NCBI RefSeq assembly: GCF_014638355.1
Contig: NZ_BMFK01000001.1
Span: forward strand, 1,503,160-1,567,159
DNA length: 64,000 bases
Source of the DNA: Priestia taiwanensis
GTDB lineage: Bacteria; Bacillota; Bacilli; Bacillales; Bacillaceae_G
Reading direction: 5' to 3'
Shown here piece after piece: positions 1 through 9,360 of the stretch. How positions within the stretch are numbered: the stretch's first letter is position 1; the number at the start of each line of letters is the position of its first letter. Under the pieces are notes generated by a model. The model worked only from the letters and a program-made list of their open reading frames with translations. It did no database searches and was not told the origin of the DNA. A program made the position numbers and the translations under genes.

Positions 1-1236
1 GTGCAAGCTACAGGAATTATTGTTGAATATAACCCATTTCATAATGGACATTTGTATCATTTACATGAAACACGAAAATTAACAGGCGCAGACGTTGTTG
101 TTGCGGTCATGAGCGGAAACTTCTTACAACGCGGTGAGCCTGCACTACTTCCGAAAGAAGAGCGAACGAAGATGGCCTTAGCTGCCGGAGTCGATCTTGT
201 TATTGAACTCCCATATGCATTTGCCACCCAACAAGCAGACGTATTTGCGAACGGTGCCATTTCATTATTGCACGCCCTGTTTGTCCAAGATATTTGTTTC
301 GGAAGTGAAAGTGGTAGCATCGAAGAATTTCATACATTATTAGAAAAGAAAGCAACGCACCAACATACCTTACAACAAATAATTAAAGCAAAAATGAAAG
401 AAGGAATTAGTTATCCAACGGCGCTATCTTTTGCCTTGGAACAACTTTCCACAAATGGAGTCGACGTATCACTCCCAAATAACATTCTAGGTATGCACTA
501 CATAGAAGCTATTAGGCAACAACAGAGTTCTATTGTGCCTCGAACAATTCAACGTCACGGTTCGAACTATCATGACGAAACGTTCCAACATAACATCGCT
601 AGTGCAACAAGCGTACGAAAGACATTACTAACAAACGATCTTTCTCTTTCATCTATTGAACAAGTTATTCCGACTGCAACAGCAAACTTATTAGATTCAT
701 ACATTTCTTCCCATGGGATAATTCACCACTGGGAACACTACTTTTCTTCCTTAAAATATGCACTACTAACGAGAACAAAAGAAGAATTAGCTTCTATTTA
801 TGAAGCTGAAGAGGGATTAGAAAATCGATTACTTGCACATATTACAGAAGCATCTTCTTTTACCTCCTTCATGGAAGCAATCAAAACGAAACGTTACACA
901 TGGACAAGATTACAACGCTTATGCTTACATATCTTAACAAACACAACGAAAAAACAAATGGCACAAGCACATCAAGAGAAACTAGTTCCTTATATACGTA
1001 TTTTAGGAATGAACCAACAAGGACAACGATACCTTTCTCTTATGAAAAAGAAAATTGAATTACCACTACTCGCAAACACAAAAGCATTTTCCCATCCACT
1101 CTTAGAGTTGGATAAGAAAGCGAGTGCAGTCTACACAAGCATTCATCCAGAACCGATACGTTCTGCCATGTTAAAACGCGAATTAACACTACATCCAATC
1201 CGTTATAACGAAATAGAAAAAGCGTTCTCTCATTAG
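1..1236 (+). CDS. tmcAL: tRNA(Met) cytidine acetate ligase TmcAL (YlbM)
   Basis: Forms N4-acetylcytidine at the wobble base of elongator tRNA-Met using acetate and ATP. The N-terminus carries the nucleotidyltransferase motif NPFHNGH (about residues 11-17) followed by MSGNFLQRGEPALLPK, typical of the family. Length, 411 residues, is slightly above the usual 390-400. The GTG at base 1 aligns with the start of B. subtilis YlbM, so the gene is probably complete, but its ribosome binding site lies outside the window. It converges with ylbL and shares a hairpin that overlaps its stop codon. In B. subtilis ylbM sits beside ylbL, as here. Confidence 0.93.
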   Translation: MQATGIIVEYNPFHNGHLYHLHETRKLTGADVVVAVMSGNFLQRGEPALLPKEERTKMALAAGVDLVIELPYAFATQQADVFANGAISLLHALFVQDICFGSESGSIEEFHTLLEKKATHQHTLQQIIKAKMKEGISYPTALSFALEQLSTNGVDVSLPNNILGMHYIEAIRQQQSSIVPRTIQRHGSNYHDETFQHNIASATSVRKTLLTNDLSLSSIEQVIPTATANLLDSYISSHGIIHHWEHYFSSLKYALLTRTKEELASIYEAEEGLENRLLAHITEASSFTSFMEAIKTKRYTWTRLQRLCLHILTNTTKKQMAQAHQEKLVPYIRILGMNQQGQRYLSLMKKKIELPLLANTKAFSHPLLELDKKASAVYTSIHPEPIRSAMLKRELTLHPIRYNEIEKAFSH

Positions 1237-1251
1237 AAAAGAACGCTTTTT
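1217..1251. terminator. Bidirectional terminator between tmcAL and ylbL
   Basis: Perfect 11-bp arms (AAAAAGCGTTC and GAACGCTTTTT) overlap the tmcAL stop codon and give a U-run on either strand, serving both convergent genes. Confidence 0.8.
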
Positions 1252-1256
1252 CTATT

Positions 1257-2279
1257 TTATTTTGCCTGTAATCCAGCTAAATAGTTCAGTGCATCATCTA
1301 GTGTGTGAACAGGTACAACTTCAATCTTCGCTCCTGTATCTTTCGCTGCTGCTACTGCTTCATCATAATTAGATTTACCATCTATTTTCATTGCTGGCGC
1401 AAAAAATACAGTCGCTCCTGCCTCTTCGGCAGCTAGTACCTTCTGATCTGCACCACCAATTGGTCCGACCTCTCCTTTATCATTAATCGTTCCTGTCCCA
1501 GCAATACGATGACCTTTTGTAATATCTTCTGGAACTAATTGATTATAAATTTCTAACGTGAACATTAATCCCGCTGATGGCCCACCAATTTCTTTTGCAT
1601 CAATCTTAATCGCCGGATCTACTTGTAACGTACGGTCATCTCCAATGGATACACCAATACCAGCTCGCTTCGGATCATCTTTTAATGTCTGTAACGTTAA
1701 TACAACCGTGTCTTCTTTTCCCTCTCGCTCATATGTAATCGTAACCGTATCTCCAGCTTTCTTCTGACCAACGTAATCGATAAATGCCTGTGCTGTTTTC
1801 ATTTCCTTCTCGTCTACTTTTTTGATATAATCCCCTAGTTGTAGTTTATCTGATGCTGGCATATCTTCCATCACATGAAAAACGAGAGCACCATTATGTA
1901 CATACTCTACCTTTTTTCCAGCTTTCGTATAAGCAACTTCCATTGCTGCATTTTGAGACGTCTTCATCATATGAGACTGACGGAAACTATATTCTTGATG
2001 AGAACCACCTTTCCCAAGAACTTCTTCCTCTGTATAAAGGTGATGATATTTATTCATAAATGTTGAAAGGTAGCGGAATACGTTCGCTTTCCCCATCGAA
2101 ATTGTCACAAGCATTAATTCTCCGTCATCTTCATCGCCACCTTCTACTTTCACAAAGGGCTTCAATTCTTGTGCAGAACCTGGTGTTGAAACATAGTACG
2201 GTAGTGTAATAAATGTACCTGCCGCCACAAGGATGAGCACAAGTAATGATATCTTTATCCATGTTGACTGTTTTCGCAT
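1257..2279 (-). CDS. ylbL: PDZ and Lon-type membrane serine protease YlbL (SepM-like)
   Basis: Membrane-anchored peptidase of the YlbL/SepM family; relatives process pheromones or cell-envelope substrates. One N-terminal membrane segment (residues about 8-30), a PDZ domain around residues 110-200 and a C-terminal Lon-like proteolytic domain with the nucleophile Ser in GGPSAGL and a Lys in ADQKVLAAEEAG, forming the Ser-Lys dyad. The chosen ATG lies 10 nt after AAGGAG and leaves 340 residues, as in B. subtilis (341); an upstream in-frame start would overlap ylbK further. It follows ylbK directly, so the pair is an operon. Confidence 0.9.
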   Translation of the reverse strand: MRKQSTWIKISLLVLILVAAGTFITLPYYVSTPGSAQELKPFVKVEGGDEDDGELMLVTISMGKANVFRYLSTFMNKYHHLYTEEEVLGKGGSHQEYSFRQSHMMKTSQNAAMEVAYTKAGKKVEYVHNGALVFHVMEDMPASDKLQLGDYIKKVDEKEMKTAQAFIDYVGQKKAGDTVTITYEREGKEDTVVLTLQTLKDDPKRAGIGVSIGDDRTLQVDPAIKIDAKEIGGPSAGLMFTLEIYNQLVPEDITKGHRIAGTGTINDKGEVGPIGGADQKVLAAEEAGATVFFAPAMKIDGKSNYDEAVAAAKDTGAKIEVVPVHTLDDALNYLAGLQAK

Positions 2280-2280
2280 C

Positions 2281-3063
2281 CTACTTTGACTCCTTCCAAT
2301 TTGCAATTAATGCTTTAATCTCTTCTATATGTTCTCTTGCTGCTACTTCCCCAGCTTCAATAATCTCATCTAATTGTGTAAATGTACGCGCGTTGAATTG
2401 ATTTACTTTCGGACGTATCATACAATCACATGCTATTTCATGCTGACGGAACCCTTCGTTTTGCATAATATCAATACTTTGCATAATAACATCATAAATT
2501 GATACAATTGGCTGATTCCGCTTAATAACAGACACATCGACACCAATAACAATATCCGCTCCTAGCCCTCTTGCTACAGATACTGGAACACGCTCGACAA
2601 GGCCACCGTCGACAAATAATCGATCACCAATTTTCTCTGGAACGAAAATCCCTGGAATTGAAATACTGGCCCGAACTGCCGAAGCAATTTCTCCTTCTGT
2701 AAAAATAACTTTCTCTCCTGTCGAAAGATCTGTCGCAACAACTGCTACCGGGATATCTAACTCTTCTAATGTTTTCCCAAACGTCATCAATTTCATAAAT
2801 TCTTTTATACGATTGCCAGCAATAAGACCCATCTTTGGCACGATAAAATCAGTATAATATTTTCGCTTGAACAATTGCGCTAGACGATATAAGCGCTCTA
2901 CATCACTACCAGCTCCATACAATGTACCTGCTAATGCACCTATACTACTTCCCGCAATCATATCGATTGGAATATTTTCTTCTTTTAATACTTTCAACAC
3001 TCCCGCATGAGCGAAACCACGCGCACTTCCTGAACCGAGTGCCAAACCAATCTTTGGTCTCAA
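2281..3063 (-). CDS. ylbK: Patatin-like phospholipase family protein YlbK
   Basis: Predicted serine lipid acyl hydrolase of the patatin/RssA family. The oxyanion loop (GSGSARGFAH near the N-terminus), the nucleophile elbow GSSIG and the catalytic Asp in VDGG are all present, giving the Ser-Asp dyad. No signal peptide, so cytoplasmic or peripheral. The TTG at 3063 is spaced about 6 nt after AAGGTG and is preferred; a GTG at 3072 has no room for a ribosome binding site. First gene of the ylbK-ylbL pair, divergent from ylbJ. The natural substrate is unknown. Confidence 0.87.
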   Translation of the reverse strand: MRPKIGLALGSGSARGFAHAGVLKVLKEENIPIDMIAGSSIGALAGTLYGAGSDVERLYRLAQLFKRKYYTDFIVPKMGLIAGNRIKEFMKLMTFGKTLEELDIPVAVVATDLSTGEKVIFTEGEIASAVRASISIPGIFVPEKIGDRLFVDGGLVERVPVSVARGLGADIVIGVDVSVIKRNQPIVSIYDVIMQSIDIMQNEGFRQHEIACDCMIRPKVNQFNARTFTQLDEIIEAGEVAAREHIEEIKALIANWKESK

Positions 3064-3113
3064 ACCTCTCACCTTCTTTGTTATTGTTTGGTCTAAACAA
3101 GCACTATATGCTC

Positions 3114-3144
3114 GTATACTTAAGATAGACGAGATTCATAACAC
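3114..3144 (+). promoter_or_regulatory. Possible SigE-type promoter of ylbJ
   Basis: GTATACT and CATAACAC are spaced 16 nt apart just upstream of ylbJ and resemble mother-cell SigE elements. In B. subtilis ylbJ is a SigE-dependent sporulation gene. The spacing is slightly long, so this is tentative. Confidence 0.3.
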
Positions 3145-3164
3145 ATTTTCAGGAGGCTATTGCG

Positions 3165-4385
3165 TTGAATAAGTCAAAATTACTAACACTTCTTCTTACA
3201 GCAATTATTACTATTCTATCATTATCACTTATCATAAATCCACAGGCTACACTAGAATCATCGATCAGAGGACTACATATATGGTGGGGGATTGTCTTTC
3301 CGTCATTACTTCCTTTTTTCATTTTATCCGAATTACTTATTAGTTTCGGTATCGTTAGCTTTATCGGAGTGCTACTAGAACCACTCATGCGTCCGTTATT
3401 CCGCGTCCCTGGAATTGGGGGATTCGTCTGGGCAATGGGGATGGCTTCTGGATTTCCTTCCGGGGCAAAGTTAAGTGCAACCTTACGAAAACAAAGTCAA
3501 TTAACACGTGTTGAGGCAGAACGTCTCGTTTCATTCACCAACTCGTCTAATCCACTCTTTATATTTGGAGCTATTAGCGTGGGATTCTTTCATAATGCAC
3601 AATTAGGAATCGTACTAGCTGCCAGCCATTATGTGAGTAATATGTGCGTTGGACTTGTCATGCGATTTCATGGGAGAAAAGAAGAACAAATACCGAAACA
3701 GAAATCGTCTTTCTCCCTTCGAACGGCCTTTCACATCTTACATACGAAACGTATCGAGGAAACGAGACCACTGGGAAAAATTTTAGGCGATGCGGTTACT
3801 TCATCCGTCCACACACTACTCATGATTGGTGGTTTTATTATCTTATTCTCCGTACTCAATAGAATGTTAACGCAAATTGGGATTATTCCTTTTTTTACAT
3901 TTTGGATCCAATATATATTACAACTTCTCTCTTTTTCAACCGCACTTGCTTTCCCACTTTTATCTGGCATATTTGAAATTACATTAGGGAGTCAACTAGC
4001 AAGCGTTACCACAAATACTCCATTGCTTCAACAAGCAATTATTACGAGCTTCATTCTCGGTTTCGGTGGTCTATCTGTACAAGCGCAAGTAGCAAGTATT
4101 TTAGCGGACACAGATATTCGCTTCAAACCATATTTCATCGCACGCATTCTACAAGCTGTATTTGCTGCTTCACTTACATATTTGCTTTGGAAGCCACTAT
4201 ATATGAACTGGAACCAACTTATCCCTGTAGTCGAAGAGCTCCCTGTTATTACTTCGCCTTCCACGCCATTCTTCGCTACCTTATACGATACTACCCTATC
4301 GTATGGACCAATTATTACAATTAGTATGCTCTTCCTTTATACAATCATGTTACTTCGGAACCACGTACTTCCGAAAAAAACGTAA
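3165..4385 (+). CDS. ylbJ: Sporulation integral membrane protein YlbJ
   Basis: Polytopic membrane protein of about 8-10 helices, 406 residues, of the YlbJ family with nucleoside-transporter-gate-like halves (internal repeats around GxGGFVWAMGMASGFPSGAKLSATLRK and the GFGGLSVQAQV segment). In B. subtilis it is needed for normal spore formation and heat resistance. The TTG start follows AGGAGG by 7 nt. It sits alone on the plus strand between ylbK and coaD and converges with coaD. The transported molecule is unknown. Confidence 0.9.
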   Translation: MNKSKLLTLLLTAIITILSLSLIINPQATLESSIRGLHIWWGIVFPSLLPFFILSELLISFGIVSFIGVLLEPLMRPLFRVPGIGGFVWAMGMASGFPSGAKLSATLRKQSQLTRVEAERLVSFTNSSNPLFIFGAISVGFFHNAQLGIVLAASHYVSNMCVGLVMRFHGRKEEQIPKQKSSFSLRTAFHILHTKRIEETRPLGKILGDAVTSSVHTLLMIGGFIILFSVLNRMLTQIGIIPFFTFWIQYILQLLSFSTALAFPLLSGIFEITLGSQLASVTTNTPLLQQAIITSFILGFGGLSVQAQVASILADTDIRFKPYFIARILQAVFAASLTYLLWKPLYMNWNQLIPVVEELPVITSPSTPFFATLYDTTLSYGPIITISMLFLYTIMLLRNHVLPKKT

Positions 4386-4419
4386 GGAAGCCTGTTCCAT
4401 ATACTAAAACAGGCTTCCT
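4385..4419. terminator. Hairpin between ylbJ and coaD
   Basis: Perfect 12-bp arms AGGAAGCCTGTT and AACAGGCTTCCT in the convergent gap; no long U-run, so an imperfect terminator serving either strand. Confidence 0.6.
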
Positions 4420-4428
4420 CTATGTACA

Positions 4429-5486
<1,058 letters not shown>

Positions 5487-5594
5487 TCGTATTCACTACC
5501 TTTAACCTTGAATTAAAAAATCATCCTTATCCTACCATAAATCAGAAAAAAGCAAAACCGTTCCCAACTTTTTATTTTGAGCTATGTATACACT

Positions 5595-5769
5595 TACCGA
5601 AAATGGACAAGATAGGAGTAACAACATCAGAGGTGATGTTGTTGCCAACCGCGGAGAAGACTTACGTTTCCCCATAAGTTCTTCCTCCGGTTTCTCCTCT
5701 CCCTTTGCCTTCTTGCTAGTGAATACTAGTACAAGGAGGACCCTACCGGTAAAACGGTAGGGTTTTTTT
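5595..5769 (+). ncRNA. Structured RNA upstream of rsmD, on the opposite strand (ylbH-leader-like)
   Basis: About 175 nt with three stems in series and an intrinsic terminator. Stem 1: perfect 9-bp arms 5620-5628/5635-5643. Stem 2: about 17 pairs with bulges, 5648-5664/5675-5691. Stem 3: CTAGT-GAAT-ACTAG at 5716-5729, extended by CTTG/CAAG. The terminator follows immediately on the plus strand. A weak promoter (TTCCCA at 5561, 16 nt, TATGTA at 5583) precedes it. I recall a candidate structured RNA called the ylbH leader in Bacillus at this locus; the terminator direction here suggests a free small RNA or a leader of the downstream gene rather than an rsmD leader. Confidence 0.6.
5741..5769 (+). 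terminator. Terminator of the structured RNA
   Basis: CCCTACCG and CGGTAGGG arms followed by seven U residues; strong intrinsic terminator on the plus strand, 67 nt ahead of the next start codon. Confidence 0.88.
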
Positions 5770-5835
5770 ATGCTTTTCTTTTCTATTTTATGATACAGTA
5801 AGGATAGAAACTTTGTAAAAGAGAGGGATTGTAGC

Positions 5836-6225
5836 ATGATTCAACGTTTTATCGAACTAGGAGAAGGCTATTCTGATTTATACGAATTACTAGAACTTGC
5901 ACGTACGAACAAACATCGCCTTGCTCACTTATTATCATTAGAGACGGTACAAAACGGCAGAAAAACAGCATCGTTTGTTATCATTTTGCACCCAACGACA
6001 ACAGGTAAATTCCAACCTTTATATGTTTGCCGTGAAGGAATTGCGTTACTAGAAGATCGGACGAGCCAACGTGTTGCATTATTTGAAGAGTTAGCAAAAG
6101 AGTTAGATAAGAACATTATTTCATTCGAAGTGAAACCATCTTCTATCTTCCCGGAGAAAGAACTATATTACGCTTACTTAATTGGTATTTTGCGATTGAA
6201 TCACTTAATTCCACCGTTACAGTAA
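5836..6225 (+). CDS. Small conserved Bacillus protein (DUF7147-like), function unknown
   Basis: 129 residues, soluble, no signal or membrane segment; start ATG preceded by GAGAGGGA. The N-terminus MIQRFIELGEGYSDLYEL is characteristic of a small protein family of Bacillus that is sometimes labelled methylthioribose kinase; nothing in the sequence supports a kinase (no nucleotide-binding motif, far too short). It follows the structured RNA and its terminator and could be expressed by readthrough. Not present between ylbG and ylbH in B. subtilis. Confidence 0.75.
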   Translation: MIQRFIELGEGYSDLYELLELARTNKHRLAHLLSLETVQNGRKTASFVIILHPTTTGKFQPLYVCREGIALLEDRTSQRVALFEELAKELDKNIISFEVKPSSIFPEKELYYAYLIGILRLNHLIPPLQ

Positions 6226-6242
6226 ATCACTCTAAATGTCCT

Positions 6243-6335
6243 ACACATCCACTCTAAGTGGACGCTTTCCACGGGCGAGAGTGAACCTCCTCGCTTTTTC
6301 CGCAGGAGTCACCACTCTTCGTTCTATGTATAAAA
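6243..6335 (+). repeat. Dispersed intergenic repeat, copy A
   Basis: Contains AAGTGGACGCTTTCCACGGG, then a CCTCCTCGCTTTTTCCGCAGG segment and GAGTCACCACTCTTCGTT, matching copy E (63752-63870) closely except for a deletion of the middle part. Confidence 0.7.
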
Positions 6336-6351
6336 TATTATTCTTTTTTCA

Positions 6352-6387
6352 AAAATACCCGCTTATCAATAGATAAGCGGGTATTTT
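6352..6387. terminator. Bidirectional terminator
   Basis: Perfect 16-bp arms AAAATACCCGCTTATC/GATAAGCGGGTATTTT between a plus-strand gene and the convergent VanZ-RDD gene. Confidence 0.85.
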
Positions 6388-6394
6388 CCTCTGA

Positions 6395-7537
6395 CTATTC
6401 TTCACTTTTTTTCTCCGCAATGACTTGATACGTTCCACTTATCTTTTCATAGAATAAACGTTTATCACGTTTGAATAAATGAAGAAATACGTGTAGAACA
6501 AACAGCCCAAGACCTAAAACAAATACAAGAGTTAATACAATCTTAATAAGATTATCACCTGTATTGGATAAAATTCCGCTCGATAACACGTAATTCACCC
6601 CACCTACACCATAATAGAGTAATCCGTAGCGAATAAGTAGTTCCTTGAACGTGATATTACCGTTCTTCCCTTGAATACGCGCACGTAATAACCATTTTCC
6701 GAATGTATATCCTTCCGTCCGTGTTGGTAAAACGATAAAGTATAAGAAAATCGCCACACTTAATGCAATCATTGCCGAACTATTTCCTATAATCGTCATC
6801 GATTCTACAAAGAACATTGCTTCTATAAAGAGCGTAATAACACCAACAAATACCCAATCAATCCAAAATGAAATAAGACGGCGAACATATCCAACTGGCT
6901 TTGTAGCTAAATTCACTTTTGCGTCTAGTTGATTCGCTTCAGGTAAGAAATACGTAAATACTGGCGCAATCCAGTAACCAACTGCTCCGCCAAACGTATT
7001 TAATAGAAGATCATCTACATCAAACAATCGATATGGACACGTATACGTACCATATAATGCCGTCGCTTGTGTTACTTCAAAAAATAATGAAGCAAGAAAT
7101 GTAATGAATACTGTTTGCATGAAACCTCTTCCGAAATAATAACGAAGATATACCCCAAGAGGAAGTAACAAAATCGAATTAAATGCAGCTTGTAAAAATG
7201 CTCGCTCTTTCAATAATCCTAAATATGTCGCTGGGTTACTCCAAGAGAAGTTTGTTTCTAAAAAAACTTGCTGTACAAAAGTAAACGGTTGAAGTTGATA
7301 ATGTACAGTCCCAGCTCGTTGAATACTACATGTATCAATCACCTTTGGTAATGGTAAAATGACTAAATAAAACGCAACAATGGAATAAAATAACAACGAG
7401 TACAAAATAACAGAACGCAATTTATTAATATATCCATATTTACGATATTGAAAAATTAAAAAAGGAATGAGTAATGCTAGCGCTATAACAGGAAACGTAA
7501 TAATCGCTTTTTTGATAGGGTATGCATGTGCCCCCAT
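6395..7537 (-). CDS. VanZ-RDD fusion membrane protein
   Basis: 380-residue polytopic membrane protein. The first half (about residues 10-205) is VanZ-like, with four to five helices and the motif around LLLPLGVYLRYYFGR and FDVDDLLLNTFGGAVGYW. The second half (about 215-370) is an RDD-type domain with KPVGYVRRLISFWIDWVFV and an acidic/basic pair (TRTEGYTFGKWLLRARI). VanZ domains are linked to low-level glycopeptide resistance and RDD to ion transport, but neither activity can be inferred here. Monocistronic, divergent from the amidohydrolase gene. Confidence 0.82.
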   Translation of the reverse strand: MGAHAYPIKKAIITFPVIALALLIPFLIFQYRKYGYINKLRSVILYSLLFYSIVAFYLVILPLPKVIDTCSIQRAGTVHYQLQPFTFVQQVFLETNFSWSNPATYLGLLKERAFLQAAFNSILLLPLGVYLRYYFGRGFMQTVFITFLASLFFEVTQATALYGTYTCPYRLFDVDDLLLNTFGGAVGYWIAPVFTYFLPEANQLDAKVNLATKPVGYVRRLISFWIDWVFVGVITLFIEAMFFVESMTIIGNSSAMIALSVAIFLYFIVLPTRTEGYTFGKWLLRARIQGKNGNITFKELLIRYGLLYYGVGGVNYVLSSGILSNTGDNLIKIVLTLVFVLGLGLFVLHVFLHLFKRDKRLFYEKISGTYQVIAEKKSEE

Positions 7538-7753
7538 TTAATCACCTACTTACAAAAATATTAAGTACTTACTAATTTTACAGTCCTTCTTAACAAAGAA
7601 CTATTCATTTTTCTTACGCAACCTTACACTATTTTCACCTTATTTCATCTCACTATCCGTTTATTTTTATCAGAAAATTCAACCTTTAAACAACCAGATA
7701 TATTATAATGAGGAAGAAACAACTATTTTAAAGATAGAAAGGTGGAAACTTAT

Positions 7754-8911
7754 ATGACAGTAGTATCAAAAGAAGAGTTAGTTTCTTGGCGACGTCATTT
7801 ACATATGAATCCAGAGCTTTCATTCCACGAAGAGAAAACGTCGCAATATATTTATGATACATTATGCACATTCCCACATTTAGACGTATCACGTCCAACA
7901 AAACATAGCGTCATGGCACGTTTAATCGGCAATCGTCCAGGCAAAACGATTGCTCTTCGCGCAGATATTGATGCATTGCCAATTAAAGAAGAAAATACAT
8001 TTGATTTCATTTCAAAAAACGAAGGTGTGATGCACGCTTGTGGTCACGATGGGCATACGTCGATGTTATTAGGCGTAGCAAAATCATTATCAACAAGACA
8101 CGATGAAATTGACGGTGAAGTACGTTTCTTCTTCCAGCATGCAGAAGAATTATTCCCAGGCGGTGCTGAGGAAATGGTCAATGCTGGCGTTATGGACGGT
8201 GTAGACTATGTAATTGGAGCACATTTATGGTCTTCGTTAGAAGTTGGTAAAGTCGGCGTTATTTACGGACCAGCAATGGCCTCTCCAGATGAATTTACTA
8301 TCAAAATTAAAGGAAAAGGCGGTCACGCTGCTGCTCCACACGAAACAGTGGATAGCATTGCAATTGGCGCACAACTTATTACAAGCTTACAACAAATCGT
8401 ATCACGCCAAACAAATCCATTAGACAAAGTCGTATTATCCGTAACACAATTCCATGCTGGTACAGCACATAATATTATTCCAGACCACGCTTATCTAAAC
8501 GGTACAGTTCGTACATTCTCACGTGAGTTGAGCCAAGCAACAGAAAAACGGATGGAACAAATTATCCAAGCGATTACATCTGCATACGGCGCAACATATG
8601 AATTCTCATACGAATATGGATATCGTCCTGTTATTAATGAAGAAACGACGACAGCTATCGTCGAAGCTTGTGCGAAGGAAACAATCGGAGAAGAAGCAGT
8701 CTCCCGTTTACAACCTAGCATGGGCGGTGAAGACTTCTCTGCTTACTTACAAAAAGCAAAAGGAACATTCTTCTTCGTTGGTGCAGGAAATAAAGAGCTT
8801 GGGATTACATACCCTCACCATCATCCACGCTTCTCCATTGATGAAGACGCCCTTCCAATTGGCGTAAATGTATTTATCAAATCTGTCTTTAAGCTATTAC
8901 AGCAAGACTGA
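7754..8911 (+). CDS. M20 family metal-dependent amidohydrolase (N-acyl-amino-acid hydrolase type)
   Basis: Hydrolyses N-acyl amino acids or related amides with a two-metal centre. Metal-site motifs are clear: HACGHDGHTS, HAEELFPGGA and the distal PHHHPRF; RRHLHMNPELSFHEEKTS is the typical N-terminal signature. 385 residues from the ATG at 7754, which has AAAGGTGG 8 nt upstream; a GTG at 7742 lies inside that site. The dimerisation domain contains GGHAAAPHETVDSIAIG. The substrate is not predictable. It ends in a strong terminator shared with ylbG. Confidence 0.88.
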   Translation: MTVVSKEELVSWRRHLHMNPELSFHEEKTSQYIYDTLCTFPHLDVSRPTKHSVMARLIGNRPGKTIALRADIDALPIKEENTFDFISKNEGVMHACGHDGHTSMLLGVAKSLSTRHDEIDGEVRFFFQHAEELFPGGAEEMVNAGVMDGVDYVIGAHLWSSLEVGKVGVIYGPAMASPDEFTIKIKGKGGHAAAPHETVDSIAIGAQLITSLQQIVSRQTNPLDKVVLSVTQFHAGTAHNIIPDHAYLNGTVRTFSRELSQATEKRMEQIIQAITSAYGATYEFSYEYGYRPVINEETTTAIVEACAKETIGEEAVSRLQPSMGGEDFSAYLQKAKGTFFFVGAGNKELGITYPHHHPRFSIDEDALPIGVNVFIKSVFKLLQQD

Positions 8912-8915
8912 CAAA

Positions 8916-8951
8916 AAAAAGGTATCTCCTCTTATGAAGAGATACCTTTTT
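8916..8951. terminator. Bidirectional terminator
   Basis: AAAAAGGTATCTC/GAGATACCTTTTT hairpin between the convergent amidohydrolase and ylbG genes. Confidence 0.85.
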
Positions 8952-8953
8952 CT

Positions 8954-9229
8954 TTAAATGCCTACTTTATAATCATACTCTTTCGCACGATCTGGCTTTG
9001 AATTCTCGTATTCTGTCTTTAAGAAGGGCTTATATGATGGATCAACACGTTTCACATAGTTTAACTTATTTAACTTCTCCATCATCATTTCCACATCTTC
9101 CATATTACAATACAGAACAACATACTTTAAACGCCTAGATGTATAATGAACATTGCCAAATTTGCGCAAAAGCTTGACATGCTTCAGCGAATGCAAATAA
9201 ACGATAATTGCTTGTCGTTGTCCGAACAT
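8954..9229 (-). CDS. ylbG: YlbG family protein (DUF2129)
   Basis: 91-residue cytoplasmic protein beginning [19 protein letters not shown], the recognisable YlbG N-terminus, with a small ferredoxin-like fold predicted. Function unknown. It follows ricF (ylbF) by about 130 nt, as in B. subtilis, though a terminator hairpin lies between. In B. subtilis rsmD follows directly; here about 3.5 kb of other genes intervenes. Confidence 0.9.
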   Translation of the reverse strand: MFGQRQAIIVYLHSLKHVKLLRKFGNVHYTSRRLKYVVLYCNMEDVEMMMEKLNKLNYVKRVDPSYKPFLKTEYENSKPDRAKEYDYKVGI

Positions 9230-9333
9230 ACCTTTCTCCTCTGCCTATCTATCTTGTTTTTTAGCATATCATATATTTAGGCATACTTTCAATTTTTCCT
9301 TCTTTCTCCCTAAAGAAAATCTAATCATCCATG

Positions 9334-9360
9334 AAAAAAGAAGCTAGTATCTCTAGCCTC
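9334..9360 (-). terminator. Terminator after ricF
   Basis: GAGGCTAG/CTAGCTTC hairpin followed by six U on the minus strand, directly after the ricF stop codon. Confidence 0.75.

Noticed and set aside
5532-5837. 101-codon minus-strand open frame
   Set aside because: Crosses the structured RNA and its terminator; low-complexity composition, no plausible start site.
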